Assembly: GCF_040529335.1 (NCBI RefSeq)
Contig: NZ_CP159534.1
Coordinates: 5,208,001 to 5,272,000, forward strand
Origin: Streptomyces sp. HUAS MG91
Lineage (GTDB): Bacteria > Actinomycetota > Actinomycetes > Streptomycetales > Streptomycetaceae
DNA length: 64,000 nucleotides
Direction of reading: 5' to 3'
The translations under genes were made by a program, and so were the position numbers. Below, one piece after another: positions 51,839 through 60,719 of this stretch. A model generated the notes under the pieces. It made no database searches. It saw nothing but the letters and a program-made list of their open reading frames with translations, and was not told the origin of the DNA. The first letter of the stretch is position 1, and each line of letters starts with the position of its first letter.

Positions 51839-52227
51839 TGACCGACGTCGACTGGGAGGCTCTGCGGAAGGAGGCCCGCGAGGCCATGTCCCGCGCGTAC
51901 GCCCCGTACTCGGGCTTCCCGGTCGGCGCGGCCGCCCGCGTCGACGACGGCCGCACGGTCACCGGCTGCAACGTCGAGAACGCGTCGTACGGGCTCGGCC
52001 TGTGCGCCGAGTGCGGCCTGGTCTCCCAGCTCGCCGCGACCGGCGGCGGCCGGCTCACCCACTTCACGTGCGTGGACGGCAAGGGCGAGATCCTGATGCC
52101 GTGCGGCCGCTGCCGCCAGCTGCTGTACGAGTTCGGGGGCGCCGAGCTGCTCCTGGAGACGTCCGCCGGGGTGCGCCCGCTGGGTGAGATGCTGCCCGAC
52201 GCGTTCGGCCCCGACCAGCTCGTCTGA
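51838..52227 (+). CDS. cdd: cytidine deaminase
   Basis: 129 residues. YAPYSGFPVGAAARVDDGRT, GCNVENASYGLGLCAECGLV (catalytic Glu follows the first Cys) and MPCGRCRQLLYEFGG bind one zinc through three Cys, the homotetramer type. It turns imported cytidine into uridine. It overlaps the permease by one base. Its place in the import operon indicates that cytidine is a real substrate of the transporter. Confidence 0.95.
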   Translation: MTDVDWEALRKEAREAMSRAYAPYSGFPVGAAARVDDGRTVTGCNVENASYGLGLCAECGLVSQLAATGGGRLTHFTCVDGKGEILMPCGRCRQLLYEFGGAELLLETSAGVRPLGEMLPDAFGPDQLV

Positions 52228-52247
52228 CCGCCCGCACGCCACGGCCC

Positions 52248-52279
52248 ACGGCCGCTCCTCCTCCGGGAGGGGCGGCCGT
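52248..52279. terminator. terminator after the nucleoside ABC operon
   Basis: ACGGCCGC and GCGGCCGT close a stem with TCCTC/GAGGG pairing inside, between convergent genes. Confidence 0.65.
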
Positions 52280-52294
52280 TCGCGTGCGTCCCCC

Positions 52295-52519
52295 TCAGTC
52301 TCCGGCGCACTCCTCGGCGTACATGGTGCTCTCGTAGTGCACCGCCATCCGGGGGCCCGGTGACGGCAGGGTCACGCTCGCGGCGACCGCGGGACAGTCG
52401 GTCTCGCCCTCCTGGCCGGACGGCTCACCGGAAGTGCGCAGGCTCGTGAGCCCCATCGCCACGAGCATCAGGGCAGCCCAGGCTCCGACGATCCACCACC
52501 AGCGGGGCCGTCCCCTCAT
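52295..52519 (-). CDS. small single-pass membrane protein
   Basis: 74 residues. MRGRPRWWWIVGAWAALMLV is one membrane helix with a basic N-terminus, followed by an extracellular segment containing DCPAVAASVTLPSPG and YESTMYAEECAGD, two cysteines that may pair. Unknown function. ATG 52519 was chosen because the Arg-rich start fits a membrane anchor. Confidence 0.6.
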   Translation of the reverse strand: MRGRPRWWWIVGAWAALMLVAMGLTSLRTSGEPSGQEGETDCPAVAASVTLPSPGPRMAVHYESTMYAEECAGD

Positions 52520-52666
52520 GCTCGCACCTCCGTCATTGTGACAACCACACAAAGTGTGCGGGCCGAATCGCTCGCCTCCCGGGCTTCAGCACGGGCTGCT
52601 CGCTGTGATGGTCTCAGAACACATCGCGATCCGTCTTGTGAACTACCTATAAAGGAGGAAGCCGAG

Positions 52667-53887
52667 ATGCCCGAGCGGGAATCGGTCCTGGTGACCGGTG
52701 CCGGAGCGACCACCCCGGTGGGCGGCGACGCCGCGGCCACCTGGGCCGCACTGCTGGCCGGGAAGTCCGGGGTGCGCGCCCTGACCGAGGAGTGGGCCGG
52801 GGGGCTGCCCGTGCACGTCGCCGCCGGGCTCGCCCAGGAGCCGACGGAGGAGCTGTCCCGGGTCGAGGCCCGCAAGCTGGACCGCGTCGAACAGATCGCG
52901 CTGGTCGCCGCCCGCGAGGCCTGGCGGGACGCCGGAGCGCCCGAGGCCGACCCCGTACGGATCGCCGTCGTGATCGGCACCGGCACCGGCGGCGTCCTCA
53001 CCACCCTCGGGCAGGACGATGTCTTCGAGCGGTCGGGCGCCCGCAAACTCTCCCCGCACACCGTGCCGATGCTGATGCCCAACGGGCCCGCCGCCTGGGT
53101 CAGCATGGACCTCGGCGCCAAGGGCGGCGCCCGCACCCCGGTCAGCGCCTGCGCCTCCGGCGCGGAGGCGCTCGCGCTGGGCCTGGACCTGATCCGGGCG
53201 GGCCGCGCGGACGTCGTCGTCGCCGGGGGAGTGGAGGCGTGCCTGCACCCCTTCACGCTCGCCGCCTTCGCGCAGATGAAGGCACTGTCGCCGCGGGCCG
53301 ACGACCCGGAGTCGGTCTCCCGCCCCTTCGACACCGCCCGCAGCGGCTTCGTGATGGGCGAGGGCGGCTGCGTCCTGGTCCTGGAACGGGCCGGATTCGC
53401 ACGCGCCCGCGGCGCCCGCGTCCTCGGCACGCTGGCCGGGGCGTCGGTGGGCTCCAGCGCGGACCACATCACGGCGTCGGACGCCGCGGGCCAGGTCGCC
53501 GCCATCGAACTCGCGCTGCGGGACGCCGGGATGGGCCCGCGCGACATCGGCCACGTGCACGCCCACGCCACCTCCACCCCGTCCGGCGACCTCGCCGAGG
53601 CGGCGGCCGTGCGGCAGGCCGTCGGCGACCACGCCCCGGTCAGCGCCACCAAGTCGATGACCGGGCACATGCTCGGCGCGTCCGGCGCGCTCGGCGCCCT
53701 CTCCGCGCTCCTCACCCTCCGGGACGGCGTCGCCCCGGCCGTGCGCAACCTCGACGAGCTCGATCCGCGGGTCGACCTCGACGTCGTACGCGGCGAGAAC
53801 CGCACCGGCCGCTGGGACGCCGCCCTCGCCAACTCCTTCGGATTCGGCGGGCACAACGTCAGCCTGGTGCTCACCGGCGACCGCTGA
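52667..53887 (+). CDS. FabF-like beta-ketoacyl-ACP synthase
   Basis: 406 residues. Complete Cys-His-His set: C162 in VSACASGAEA, HAHATSTPSGD and SATKSMTGHMLGASGALGAL; NSFGFGGHN closes the thiolase fold. It condenses acyl-ACP with malonyl-ACP. HATSTP replaces the usual HGTST(P/G), a possible specificity change. The SD AAAGGAGG is full-length, 9 nt before the ATG, so translation should be strong. No ACP, FabG or polyketide gene is near, and it lies between two nucleoside operons without their operator. Confidence 0.88.
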   Translation: MPERESVLVTGAGATTPVGGDAAATWAALLAGKSGVRALTEEWAGGLPVHVAAGLAQEPTEELSRVEARKLDRVEQIALVAAREAWRDAGAPEADPVRIAVVIGTGTGGVLTTLGQDDVFERSGARKLSPHTVPMLMPNGPAAWVSMDLGAKGGARTPVSACASGAEALALGLDLIRAGRADVVVAGGVEACLHPFTLAAFAQMKALSPRADDPESVSRPFDTARSGFVMGEGGCVLVLERAGFARARGARVLGTLAGASVGSSADHITASDAAGQVAAIELALRDAGMGPRDIGHVHAHATSTPSGDLAEAAAVRQAVGDHAPVSATKSMTGHMLGASGALGALSALLTLRDGVAPAVRNLDELDPRVDLDVVRGENRTGRWDAALANSFGFGGHNVSLVLTGDR

Positions 53888-53911
53888 CGCCGGCGGTCTT
53901 CCCGCCCTGCA

Positions 53912-53925
53912 TCTATGCGCGTAGA
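53912..53925. promoter_or_regulatory. nucleoside-regulon operator, site 4
   Basis: TCTATGCGCGTAGA, one internal change from the others, 40 bp before the thymidine phosphorylase start. Confidence 0.7.
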
Positions 53926-53965
53926 GTCAATCGGGTCACTTGTAGGGGCCCTGGAAGGAAGTGCC

Positions 53966-55243
53966 ATGGACGTCATCTCCGTCATCCGTACGAAGCGGGA
54001 CCGGGGCCGGCTGAGTGACGAACAGATCGACTGGGTCGTCGACGCGTACACGCGCGGCGCGGTCGCCGACGAGCAGATGTCGGCGCTCGCCATGGCGATC
54101 TTCCTGAACGGCATGGACCGCGCGGAGGTCGCCCGGTGGACCGCCGCGATGATCGACTCCGGGGAGCGGATGGACTTCTCGGTGCTGACCCGCCCGGCGA
54201 CCGACAAGCACTCCACGGGCGGTATCGGTGACAAGATCACGCTGCCCCTCGCGCCGCTGGTCGCCGCCTGCGGCGCCGCCGTGCCGCAGCTCTCCGGGCG
54301 CGGCCTCGGCCACACCGGCGGCACCCTCGACAAGCTGGAGTCGATCCCCGGCTGGCGCGCGGACATCACCAACGCGGAGATGATGCGCACCCTGGAGGAC
54401 GTCGGCGCGGTCATCTGCGCGCCGGGCAGCGGCCTGGCCCCCGCCGACAAGAAGCTCTACGCGCTGCGCGACGTCACCGCGACCGTGGACTGCATACCCC
54501 TCATCGCCTCGTCGATCATGTCGAAGAAGATCGCGGAGGGGACGGGCTCGCTGGTCCTGGACGTGAAGGTGGGCACGGGCGCGTTCATGCGCGAGCTGGA
54601 CCAGGCCCGTGAACTGGCCCGCACCATGGTCGGGTTGGGCACCGACCACGGCCTGCCGACCGTCGCGCTGGTCACCGACATGAACACCCCGCTCGGCCTG
54701 ACCGCGGGCAACGCCCTGGAGGTGCGCGAGTCCGTCGAGGTCCTCGCGGGCGGCGGCCCCGCCGACGTCGTCGAGCTGACCCTCGCGCTGGCCCGCGAGA
54801 TGCTCGACGCGGCGGGCCTGAAGGACGCCGACCCGGCCAAGGCCCTCGCCGACGGCTCGGCGATGGACGCCTGGCGGCGCATGATCGCGGCGCAGGGCGG
54901 CGACCCGGACGCGGCGCTGCCCACGGCCCGCGAGACCCATGTCGTCACGGCCGCCTCCCCGGGCGTCCTGACCCGCCTCGACGCCCTCTCGGTGGGCCTC
55001 GCCGCCTGGCGCCTCGGCGCCGGCCGCGCCCGCAAGGAGGACCCGGTCCAGGCCGCCGCCGGCGTCGAACTCCACGCCAAGCCCGGGGACCCGGTCGCCG
55101 CGGGCCAGCCCCTGATGACCCTGCACACCGACACCCCGGAACGCTTCGCGTACGCGCTGGAGGCACTGGAGGGGTCGTACGACATCGCCCCGGCCGGCAC
55201 CGCGTTCTCGGCGGGGCCGATCGTGCTGGAACGTATCTCCTGA
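53966..55243 (+). CDS. deoA: thymidine phosphorylase
   Basis: 425 residues. DKHSTGGIGDKITLPLAPLV (phosphate loop), the pyrimidine-nucleoside phosphorylase signature SGRGLGHTGGTLDKLESIPG and ALRDVTATVDCIPLIASSIM are intact; the C-terminal domain follows VHLHAKPGD-like ELHAKPGDPVAAGQPLMTLH. It phosphorolyses thymidine/deoxyuridine to base and deoxyribose-1-phosphate. ATG with AAGGAAG upstream. Operator site 4 links it to nucleoside import. Confidence 0.93.
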   Translation: MDVISVIRTKRDRGRLSDEQIDWVVDAYTRGAVADEQMSALAMAIFLNGMDRAEVARWTAAMIDSGERMDFSVLTRPATDKHSTGGIGDKITLPLAPLVAACGAAVPQLSGRGLGHTGGTLDKLESIPGWRADITNAEMMRTLEDVGAVICAPGSGLAPADKKLYALRDVTATVDCIPLIASSIMSKKIAEGTGSLVLDVKVGTGAFMRELDQARELARTMVGLGTDHGLPTVALVTDMNTPLGLTAGNALEVRESVEVLAGGGPADVVELTLALAREMLDAAGLKDADPAKALADGSAMDAWRRMIAAQGGDPDAALPTARETHVVTAASPGVLTRLDALSVGLAAWRLGAGRARKEDPVQAAAGVELHAKPGDPVAAGQPLMTLHTDTPERFAYALEALEGSYDIAPAGTAFSAGPIVLERIS

Positions 55244-55265
55244 CCTGCGGTTTTCCCATTCGGGT

Positions 55266-55299
55266 GAACGGGACCAGTGGACCATCGCTGGTCCCGTTC
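55266..55299. terminator. terminator after deoA, 12-bp perfect stem
   Basis: GAACGGGACCAG and CTGGTCCCGTTC flank a 10-nt loop, 22 bp after the stop. Confidence 0.75.
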
Positions 55300-55338
55300 G
55301 GCATGCTGGTATCGGTGACGACCGATAGGAGCACCGCC

Positions 55339-55929
55339 ATGAGCGCACTCGCCGTCGAACCCGGGCCCGCCCGCGGCTCGGACTGGGACGCGACCGTCCG
55401 CCTCTGGGAGGAGACGGACGCTCCCGAGGGCTGCAAGGTGGAGATCATCGAGGGGATCGTCACCTTGGCACCGCCGCCTTCCGAAGAGCACAACGACGCC
55501 GCTGAGCTGGTCACCGAAATTCTCTGGCCCGCCCGGCCGGAGGGCTGCGGGATCTACCAGACCCTGGGCCTGGTCTCCGCCGACGCCCAGGGCCTCTACA
55601 TCCCGGACCTCTGCGTCGTCCCCAGGGCCGCGCTGCGCGAGCGCCGCCGTGTCCAGGCCGCCGAGGCCGAACTGGTCGTCGAGATCACCTCGCCCGGCAA
55701 CGCCAACCACGACCGGGTCAAGAAGGCCCACGGGTACGCGAAGGCGGGCGTGCCCCTCTACCTGCTCCTGGACCCCTGGCACACCGGTCGTCCGACGGCG
55801 ACCCTGTACGGCGAACCAGCGAACGGGACCTACCGGGTGCTGGACTCGGTCGAGTACGGAGAGGCACTGCGGCTGCCCGCCCCGTTCGACATCACCCTCG
55901 ACACCGGCGTGCTGCCCCTCAGGGACTGA
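55339..55929 (+). CDS. Uma2-family (DUF820) putative endonuclease
   Basis: 196 residues. CKVEIIEGIVTLAPPPSEEH, IPDLCVVPRAALRERRRVQA, AELVVEITSPGNANHDRVKK and YAKAGVPLYLLLDPW form the DUF820 fold with its E-x-T-S...K line. ATG 55339 has TAGGAG 6 nt upstream. A paralogue is at 21553, in the same order relative to its 3' neighbour (a convergent gene). Role unknown. Confidence 0.85.
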   Translation: MSALAVEPGPARGSDWDATVRLWEETDAPEGCKVEIIEGIVTLAPPPSEEHNDAAELVTEILWPARPEGCGIYQTLGLVSADAQGLYIPDLCVVPRAALRERRRVQAAEAELVVEITSPGNANHDRVKKAHGYAKAGVPLYLLLDPWHTGRPTATLYGEPANGTYRVLDSVEYGEALRLPAPFDITLDTGVLPLRD

Positions 55930-55930
55930 G

Positions 55931-56869
55931 TCACCCCAACAACGCCGCCACCACCACGAGCACCGGCACCGCCACCATCGTCGACAGCAGGATCGACTCC
56001 CGGGCCAGGCGCTCGCCCACCCGGTACCGGCTCGCGTACGTGAACAGGTTCTGCGCCGCCGGAAGCGCCGACGTCACCACCACGTCCAGCAGCCGCGCCC
56101 CGTGCAGCCCGAAGAGCGAGGTCGCCAGCGCCCAGGCCGTCACCGGCTGGCCCACCGACTTCAGCGCCGTCGACAGCAGCACCGGCACCCGGTCCGTGCC
56201 CCGGCCGCCCGGCCAGGAACTCCCGCACAGCGAGATGCCGAACGCGATCAGGATCGCCGGCACCGACATGTTCCCGATCAGCTCCAGCGGGTCGAAGACG
56301 GGGGAGGGAACCGTCCAGCCCGTCGCCGACACCAGCACCCCGGACAGCGAACCGATCGCGATGGGATTGCGGAACGGCGTCAACAGCCGCCGCGCCCACG
56401 ACAGTCGGGCCCCCGACGACGCCTCCGCCAGATCCAGGACCGTCAGCGCCACGGGCGTCACGAAGAGCTGCTGGAAGAGCAGCACCGGCGCCACGAGCGA
56501 AGCGTCCCCGAGCACGTACACGGCGATCGGGATACCGAGGTTCCCCGCGTTCACGTACGAGGAGCAGAGCGCCCCGACCGTGGTGCGGCCCACGCCCCAG
56601 CCGCGTACGACACCCACCGCGACGAAGACCCCGGCCGTGGCCGCCGTGGAGAGCGCCGTCACCAGCAGACTCGGCGACAGGATCAGCGACAGATCGGCCT
56701 TCGACAGCATCGTGAAGAGCAGGGCCGGAGTGGCCACATGGAAGGCCAGCCTGGTCAGGACCTCCCGGCCGCCGTCGCCCAGATAGCCGCGCCGGCCGAT
56801 GACGTAACCGACCGCGATGACGAGCGCGATGACCGCGAATCCGTTGAGTACCCCCTGCACGTACCCCAC
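55931..56869 (-). CDS. AEC-family (auxin efflux carrier-like) transporter
   Basis: 312 residues, ten helices. VQGVLNGFAVIALVIAVGYV, REVLTRLAFHVATPALLFTM, LCSSYVNAGNLGIPIAVYVL (crossover Asn-Gly) and VTSALPAAQNLFTYASRYRV are the AEC fold. Bacterial members carry malate or other organic acids; the substrate here is unknown. GTG start; an alternative GTG lies 9 bp downstream. It abuts the Uma2 stop. Confidence 0.85.
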   Translation of the reverse strand: MGYVQGVLNGFAVIALVIAVGYVIGRRGYLGDGGREVLTRLAFHVATPALLFTMLSKADLSLILSPSLLVTALSTAATAGVFVAVGVVRGWGVGRTTVGALCSSYVNAGNLGIPIAVYVLGDASLVAPVLLFQQLFVTPVALTVLDLAEASSGARLSWARRLLTPFRNPIAIGSLSGVLVSATGWTVPSPVFDPLELIGNMSVPAILIAFGISLCGSSWPGGRGTDRVPVLLSTALKSVGQPVTAWALATSLFGLHGARLLDVVVTSALPAAQNLFTYASRYRVGERLARESILLSTMVAVPVLVVVAALLG

Positions 56870-56985
56870 CCTCGGACGCGGAAGAACCGCAGGTCAACGT
56901 TGATCAGGATCAACGTGACCCAGCCCACGCCGCAGCCGGCGGCCGGTACCGATGAGTTCCGGTCCGCCGTCCGGTCTCGACTCTC

Positions 56986-57363
56986 GTGGCTGCCTTCTCC
57001 GCTCCTTCCGTCGTGGTCGTCGCCGGGCCGATCCGCCCCGCCGACGTGCCCGAGCTGTGCGACCGTGTCCGCGCCGCCCACCGGGGTGCCGGCGCGGACG
57101 GCGGCGACATCGTCTGCGACGTCTCGGGTGTCACCGCCACCGATGTCGACACCCTCGACGCGCTGGCCCGGATGCAGCTCGCCGCCCGGCGGGCCGGCGG
57201 ACGGATCAGACTGCGCGACCCGTCCCCCCAACTCGCCCTGCTGCTACGGCTGACCGGGCTGGGGGAGGCCCTGGGCATCCAGCCGCTCGGGGACGCCGAA
57301 GAGCGGGAACCACCGCTTGGAGAGGTCCAGGAAGCAGTGGAAACCGGCGATCCGACCCTCTGA
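56986..57363 (+). CDS. STAS-domain protein
   Basis: 125 residues. VVVVAGPIRPADVPELCDRV, IVCDVSGVTATDVDTLDALA and RMQLAARRAGGRIRLRDPSP match STAS anti-sigma-antagonist-like folds; the usual phosphorylated Ser/Thr is replaced or shifted (VTATDVDTL). The last 40 codons (QPLGDAEEREPPLGEVQEAV) overlap the ECF gene on the other strand by 120 bp. The tail pattern is one I associate with Streptomyces STAS proteins, so the overlap looks real. GTG start at 56986. Confidence 0.75.
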   Translation: MAAFSAPSVVVVAGPIRPADVPELCDRVRAAHRGAGADGGDIVCDVSGVTATDVDTLDALARMQLAARRAGGRIRLRDPSPQLALLLRLTGLGEALGIQPLGDAEEREPPLGEVQEAVETGDPTL

Positions 57364-58251
57364 GATCTCCAGGACCTGGATGGCCCAGGGCACGAACCCG
57401 CCGCTGTCGGGGTCGGGCTTGTAGTGGGCGAACGCCGGTGTGCCGTTCGCCGACACCGGCAGCAGGCGGGAGCCCGCGCACTCGTGGCCCAGCGTGACCA
57501 TGAAGCCCGTGATGTCGTCCGTGCCGCGCAGCCACAGGTCGAACGGCGGCATCGTCATGACCGCGTCCTCGGCGAGCAGCGCGGTGAGCGCCTTCATGTC
57601 ATAGCCCTCGAAGGCCGCCACATAGCGCTCCAGGAGCTTCTGCTGTTCCTCGTCCAGCGGGTTCGCCGTCGCCGAGTCCGCCGGGGGTGCCTCCGCGAGC
57701 GTGGCGCGCGCCCGCTGCAGCGCGCTGTTCACCGACGCCACCGTCGTGTCGAGCAGCTCCGCGACCTCGCTCGCCCGCCACGCCAGGACCTCGCGCAGGA
57801 TCAGCACCGCCCGCTGCTTCGACGGCAGTTGCTGCAGGGCCGCGACGAACGCGAGCCGCACCGACTCCCGCGCGACCGCCGCCTCCGCCGGGTCGTGGAC
57901 GGTCGGCAGCACACGGGCGTCGGGCATCGGCTCCAGCCACACATTGTCCGGGCGGGGGGTGAGAGCGGCCTGGGCGAGCGGCGCCGCAGCCGTCAGGTCC
58001 ATCGGCCTCGCCCGCTTGTTGCCCGCGTTCAGCGAGTCCAGGCAGACGTTCGTCGCGATGCGGTAGAGCCAGGAGCGGAGGCTGGAGCGGCCCTCGAACT
58101 TGTCGAAGCTGCGCCAGGCCCGGACCATCGTGTCCTGCACGGCGTCCTCCGCCTCGAACGCCGAGCCCAGCATCCGATAGCAGTACCCGGTCAGCTCGAC
58201 CCGGTATTTCTCCAGGTCGTCGAGGCCGGCCCTCGTCGTGGTGTCACTCAT
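57244..58251 (-). CDS. ECF sigma factor with SnoaL-like C-terminal domain
   Basis: 335 residues. Region 2: ELTGYCYRMLGSAFEAEDAV, QDTMVRAWRSFDKFEGRSSL, RSWLYRIATNVCLDSLN. Region 4: LQQLPSKQRAVLILREVLAW, RASEVAELLDTTVASVNSAL, QRARATL. A SnoaL/NTF2-like domain (about 215-325) begins LLERYVAAFEGYDMKALTAL. Such C-terminal fusions replace an anti-sigma factor and tune activity. Start ATG 58251; another annotated start is unlikely. It converges with, and overlaps, the STAS gene. Confidence 0.92.
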   Translation of the reverse strand: MSDTTTRAGLDDLEKYRVELTGYCYRMLGSAFEAEDAVQDTMVRAWRSFDKFEGRSSLRSWLYRIATNVCLDSLNAGNKRARPMDLTAAAPLAQAALTPRPDNVWLEPMPDARVLPTVHDPAEAAVARESVRLAFVAALQQLPSKQRAVLILREVLAWRASEVAELLDTTVASVNSALQRARATLAEAPPADSATANPLDEEQQKLLERYVAAFEGYDMKALTALLAEDAVMTMPPFDLWLRGTDDITGFMVTLGHECAGSRLLPVSANGTPAFAHYKPDPDSGGFVPWAIQVLEISEGRIAGFHCFLDLSKRWFPLFGVPERLDAQGLPQPGQP

Positions 58252-58388
58252 CGTCCAACGCCCCCATCGCGGCTGTGACTGGCAGCACATCCCCAGCACT
58301 TCGCAAGCTACCGCAGCCCACTGACAACGGCCCCCGGACCGGCGAAAAGCGCAGGTCCGAGGGGAGTGATGAGGAGCCGGGGGGAGGG

Positions 58389-59669
58389 TCAGTGGGCCGA
58401 GACCGGCACCCCGCCGTGCCGCCGCGTCCGCGCCGCGTACGTGCCCCACACGGTCAGCGCGACGACACCGAACACGGCGACGAAGCCGAGCCCCACCGTG
58501 CCGTCCCAGCCCGCCGCGTGGAACGCCAGGGCGCCCACCGCCGAGCCGACGCTGGAGCCGATGTAGTACGCGGACTGGTAGAGCGCCGAGGCCTGCGCCC
58601 GGCCGTGCGTCGCGGTGTGGCTCACCGAGGACGACGCCGTGGCGTGCCCGGCGAAGAAGCCCGCCGTGATCAGCACCAGACCGACCAGCATGACCAGCAG
58701 GTGCGGTACCAGTTCGAGGACCAGGCCCGCCGCCGTGGTGCCCGCCGCCAGATAGAGCGTGCCGCGCCGCCCGAGCCGCGCGACCAGCCTCCCGGCCGCC
58801 GACGAGGAGACCGTGCCCACCAGGTACACGAGGAAGATCGAGCCGACGAGGCCCTGGGAGAGGGAGAACGGCGCCTCGGTGAGCCGGTAGCCGATGACCG
58901 TGTACGTCGCGCCGAACACCATCATGAACAGCGCGCCGATCACGTACAGGCGCCGCAGCAGCGGGTTGCCGAGATGGTCGCCGACCGTGCGCGCGAGGGC
59001 GCGCGGGTGCAGCGAGCCCGCCGTGAAGTGGCGCGGCGCGGGCAGCAGCGCGCGGAACGCGACCGCGCACGCGACCGCGATGACGCCGATGGTGCCCACG
59101 GCCACCCGCCAGCCCCACGCCTCGGCGAGCCAGCCGCCGATGATGCGGCCGCTCATGCCGCCGATGGAGTTGCCCGCCACGAACAGGCCGATCGCCGTGA
59201 CCAGCGCCTTCGGCCGGACCTCCTCGGCCAGGTACGCCATCGCCGAGGCCGGCAGGCCCGCGAGCGCCGCGCCCTGCAGCACGCGCAGCGCGACCAGCAC
59301 TTCGAGGGTCGGCGCGAACGGCACGAGGAGCCCCACCGCGACCGCCACGGCCAGCGACGCCGTCATCAGCGTGCGCCGCCCGAACCGCTCCGACAGCGCG
59401 CTCAGCGGCAGTACGCACACCGCGAGCGCGAAGGTCGCCCCGGAGACCGTCCAGCTCGCCGCGCTCGCGCTCGCGCCGTAGTCGGCGGAGACCAGGGGCA
59501 GCAGGGCCTGGGTGGAGTACAGCAGCGCGAAGGTCGCGACCCCGGCCAGGAAGAGGGCGAAGCTCATCCGGCGGTAGCCGGGCCCGCCCGGGGCCATGCG
59601 TGTGTCGCTGGGGGACGGAGGGTCGGCGACCGCGGGGGTGGCGGCCGCCCGGCTACTGGCAGGAGACAT
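58389..59669 (-). CDS. MFS transporter (YnfM/AraJ-like)
   Basis: 426 residues, 12 helices. MSFALFLAGVATFALLYSTQ, ALLPLVSADYGASASAASWT, LVALRVLQGAALAGLPASAM and LAEEVRPKALVTAIGLFVAG resemble bacterial YnfM/AraJ-type exporters; GRRTLMTASLAVAVAVGLLV holds the loop 2-3 motif. Substrate unknown. It is divergent from a LysR gene across a LysR box, so the LysR protein probably controls it. Confidence 0.88.
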   Translation of the reverse strand: MSPASSRAAATPAVADPPSPSDTRMAPGGPGYRRMSFALFLAGVATFALLYSTQALLPLVSADYGASASAASWTVSGATFALAVCVLPLSALSERFGRRTLMTASLAVAVAVGLLVPFAPTLEVLVALRVLQGAALAGLPASAMAYLAEEVRPKALVTAIGLFVAGNSIGGMSGRIIGGWLAEAWGWRVAVGTIGVIAVACAVAFRALLPAPRHFTAGSLHPRALARTVGDHLGNPLLRRLYVIGALFMMVFGATYTVIGYRLTEAPFSLSQGLVGSIFLVYLVGTVSSSAAGRLVARLGRRGTLYLAAGTTAAGLVLELVPHLLVMLVGLVLITAGFFAGHATASSSVSHTATHGRAQASALYQSAYYIGSSVGSAVGALAFHAAGWDGTVGLGFVAVFGVVALTVWGTYAARTRRHGGVPVSAH

Positions 59670-59699
59670 GTCACGAACGTAGAACCGTCCGACTCATGC

Positions 59700-59714
59700 G
59701 TCCAATGCACGGAC
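59700..59714. promoter_or_regulatory. candidate LysR box (T-N11-A)
   Basis: GTCC-N7-GGAC, fitting T-N11-A, lies 17 bp before the LysR start and 31 bp before the divergent MFS start. Confidence 0.45.
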
Positions 59715-59731
59715 ACTCCATAATCGTTCCC

Positions 59732-60718
59732 ATGGAGCATGAGCACAGTTCACGCGGGAGGGAATCGGCGCCGAGTGAGGTGGACGACATCGTCTCCCTG
59801 CTCGTGCCCCGGCTCTCCCACTTCGCCGCCGTGGCCCGCGCCGAGCACGTCACGCGCGCCGCGCACGAGACGCAGGTGCCCCAGTCGACCCTCTCGCGCG
59901 CGATGGCGCGGCTCGAACGGGACCTGGGCGTCGACCTGTTCGCCCGCCACGGCCGCACGGTGTCGCTGACCCCGGCGGGCCGCACGTTCCTCGCCGCCGT
60001 CGAGCGGGCCCTTGCCGAGGTGGAGAAGGCCGCCGAGTCCGTCCGCGCCGACGCCGACCCGGCCTCCGGCAAGGTCGCCTTCGGGTTTCTGCACACCATG
60101 GGCGTGGAGACCGTGCCCGGCCTGATCCGCGCCTTCCGCGCCGAGCATCCCCGGATCCGCTTCAGCCTCGTACAGAACTACGGCGAGGCGATGCTGGAGC
60201 GGCTGCGGGCGGGGGAGCTCGACCTGTGCCTGACCTCGCCGCTGCCCGACGCCCCCGACCTGGTCGCCCGCCGCCTCGACGAGCAGCGGCTCCGGCTCGT
60301 CGTGCCCGAGGACCACCGACTCGCCGCCCGCAAACGCGTCCGGCTCGCCGAGTGCGCCGACGAAACGTTCGTCACCCTCGAACCCGGCTACGGGCTGCGC
60401 CGCATCTTCGACGACCTCTGTACGGAGGCGGGGTTCAAGCCCCGCGTCGCGTTCGAGGGCGAGGAGGCCGAGACGCTGCGCGGCCTGGTCGCGGCGGGCC
60501 TCGGCGTCGCGCTGCTGCCGCCGCCGACCGTGCCCCGACCGGGGGTGGTGGAGCTGGCCGTCACCGGCGGGCGCGCGGTCCGCGAGATCGGGGTGGCCTG
60601 GCTGGACGGCCATCCGGACACTCCTCCGGTGGCCGCGTTCAAGGAGTTCCTGCTGTCGCGGCGGGGACGGCTGCTGCCGCAGGAGCCGGGCACACCGCCC
60701 GGCCCCGCCGCGCCCTGA
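59732..60718 (+). CDS. LysR-family regulator
   Basis: 328 residues. HTH near residues 30-65: LSHFAAVARAEHVTRAAHET, QVPQSTLSRAMARLERDLGV, DLFARHGRTVSLTPAGR. The ligand domain follows (VAFGFLHTMGVETVPGLIRA, FEGEEAETLRGLVAAGLGVA). It probably regulates the divergent MFS exporter. ATG 59732 chosen because the acidic/HTH sequence starts there. Its end is 1 bp from the convergent hydrolase stop. Confidence 0.9.
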   Translation: MEHEHSSRGRESAPSEVDDIVSLLVPRLSHFAAVARAEHVTRAAHETQVPQSTLSRAMARLERDLGVDLFARHGRTVSLTPAGRTFLAAVERALAEVEKAAESVRADADPASGKVAFGFLHTMGVETVPGLIRAFRAEHPRIRFSLVQNYGEAMLERLRAGELDLCLTSPLPDAPDLVARRLDEQRLRLVVPEDHRLAARKRVRLAECADETFVTLEPGYGLRRIFDDLCTEAGFKPRVAFEGEEAETLRGLVAAGLGVALLPPPTVPRPGVVELAVTGGRAVREIGVAWLDGHPDTPPVAAFKEFLLSRRGRLLPQEPGTPPGPAAP

Positions 60719-60719
60719 G

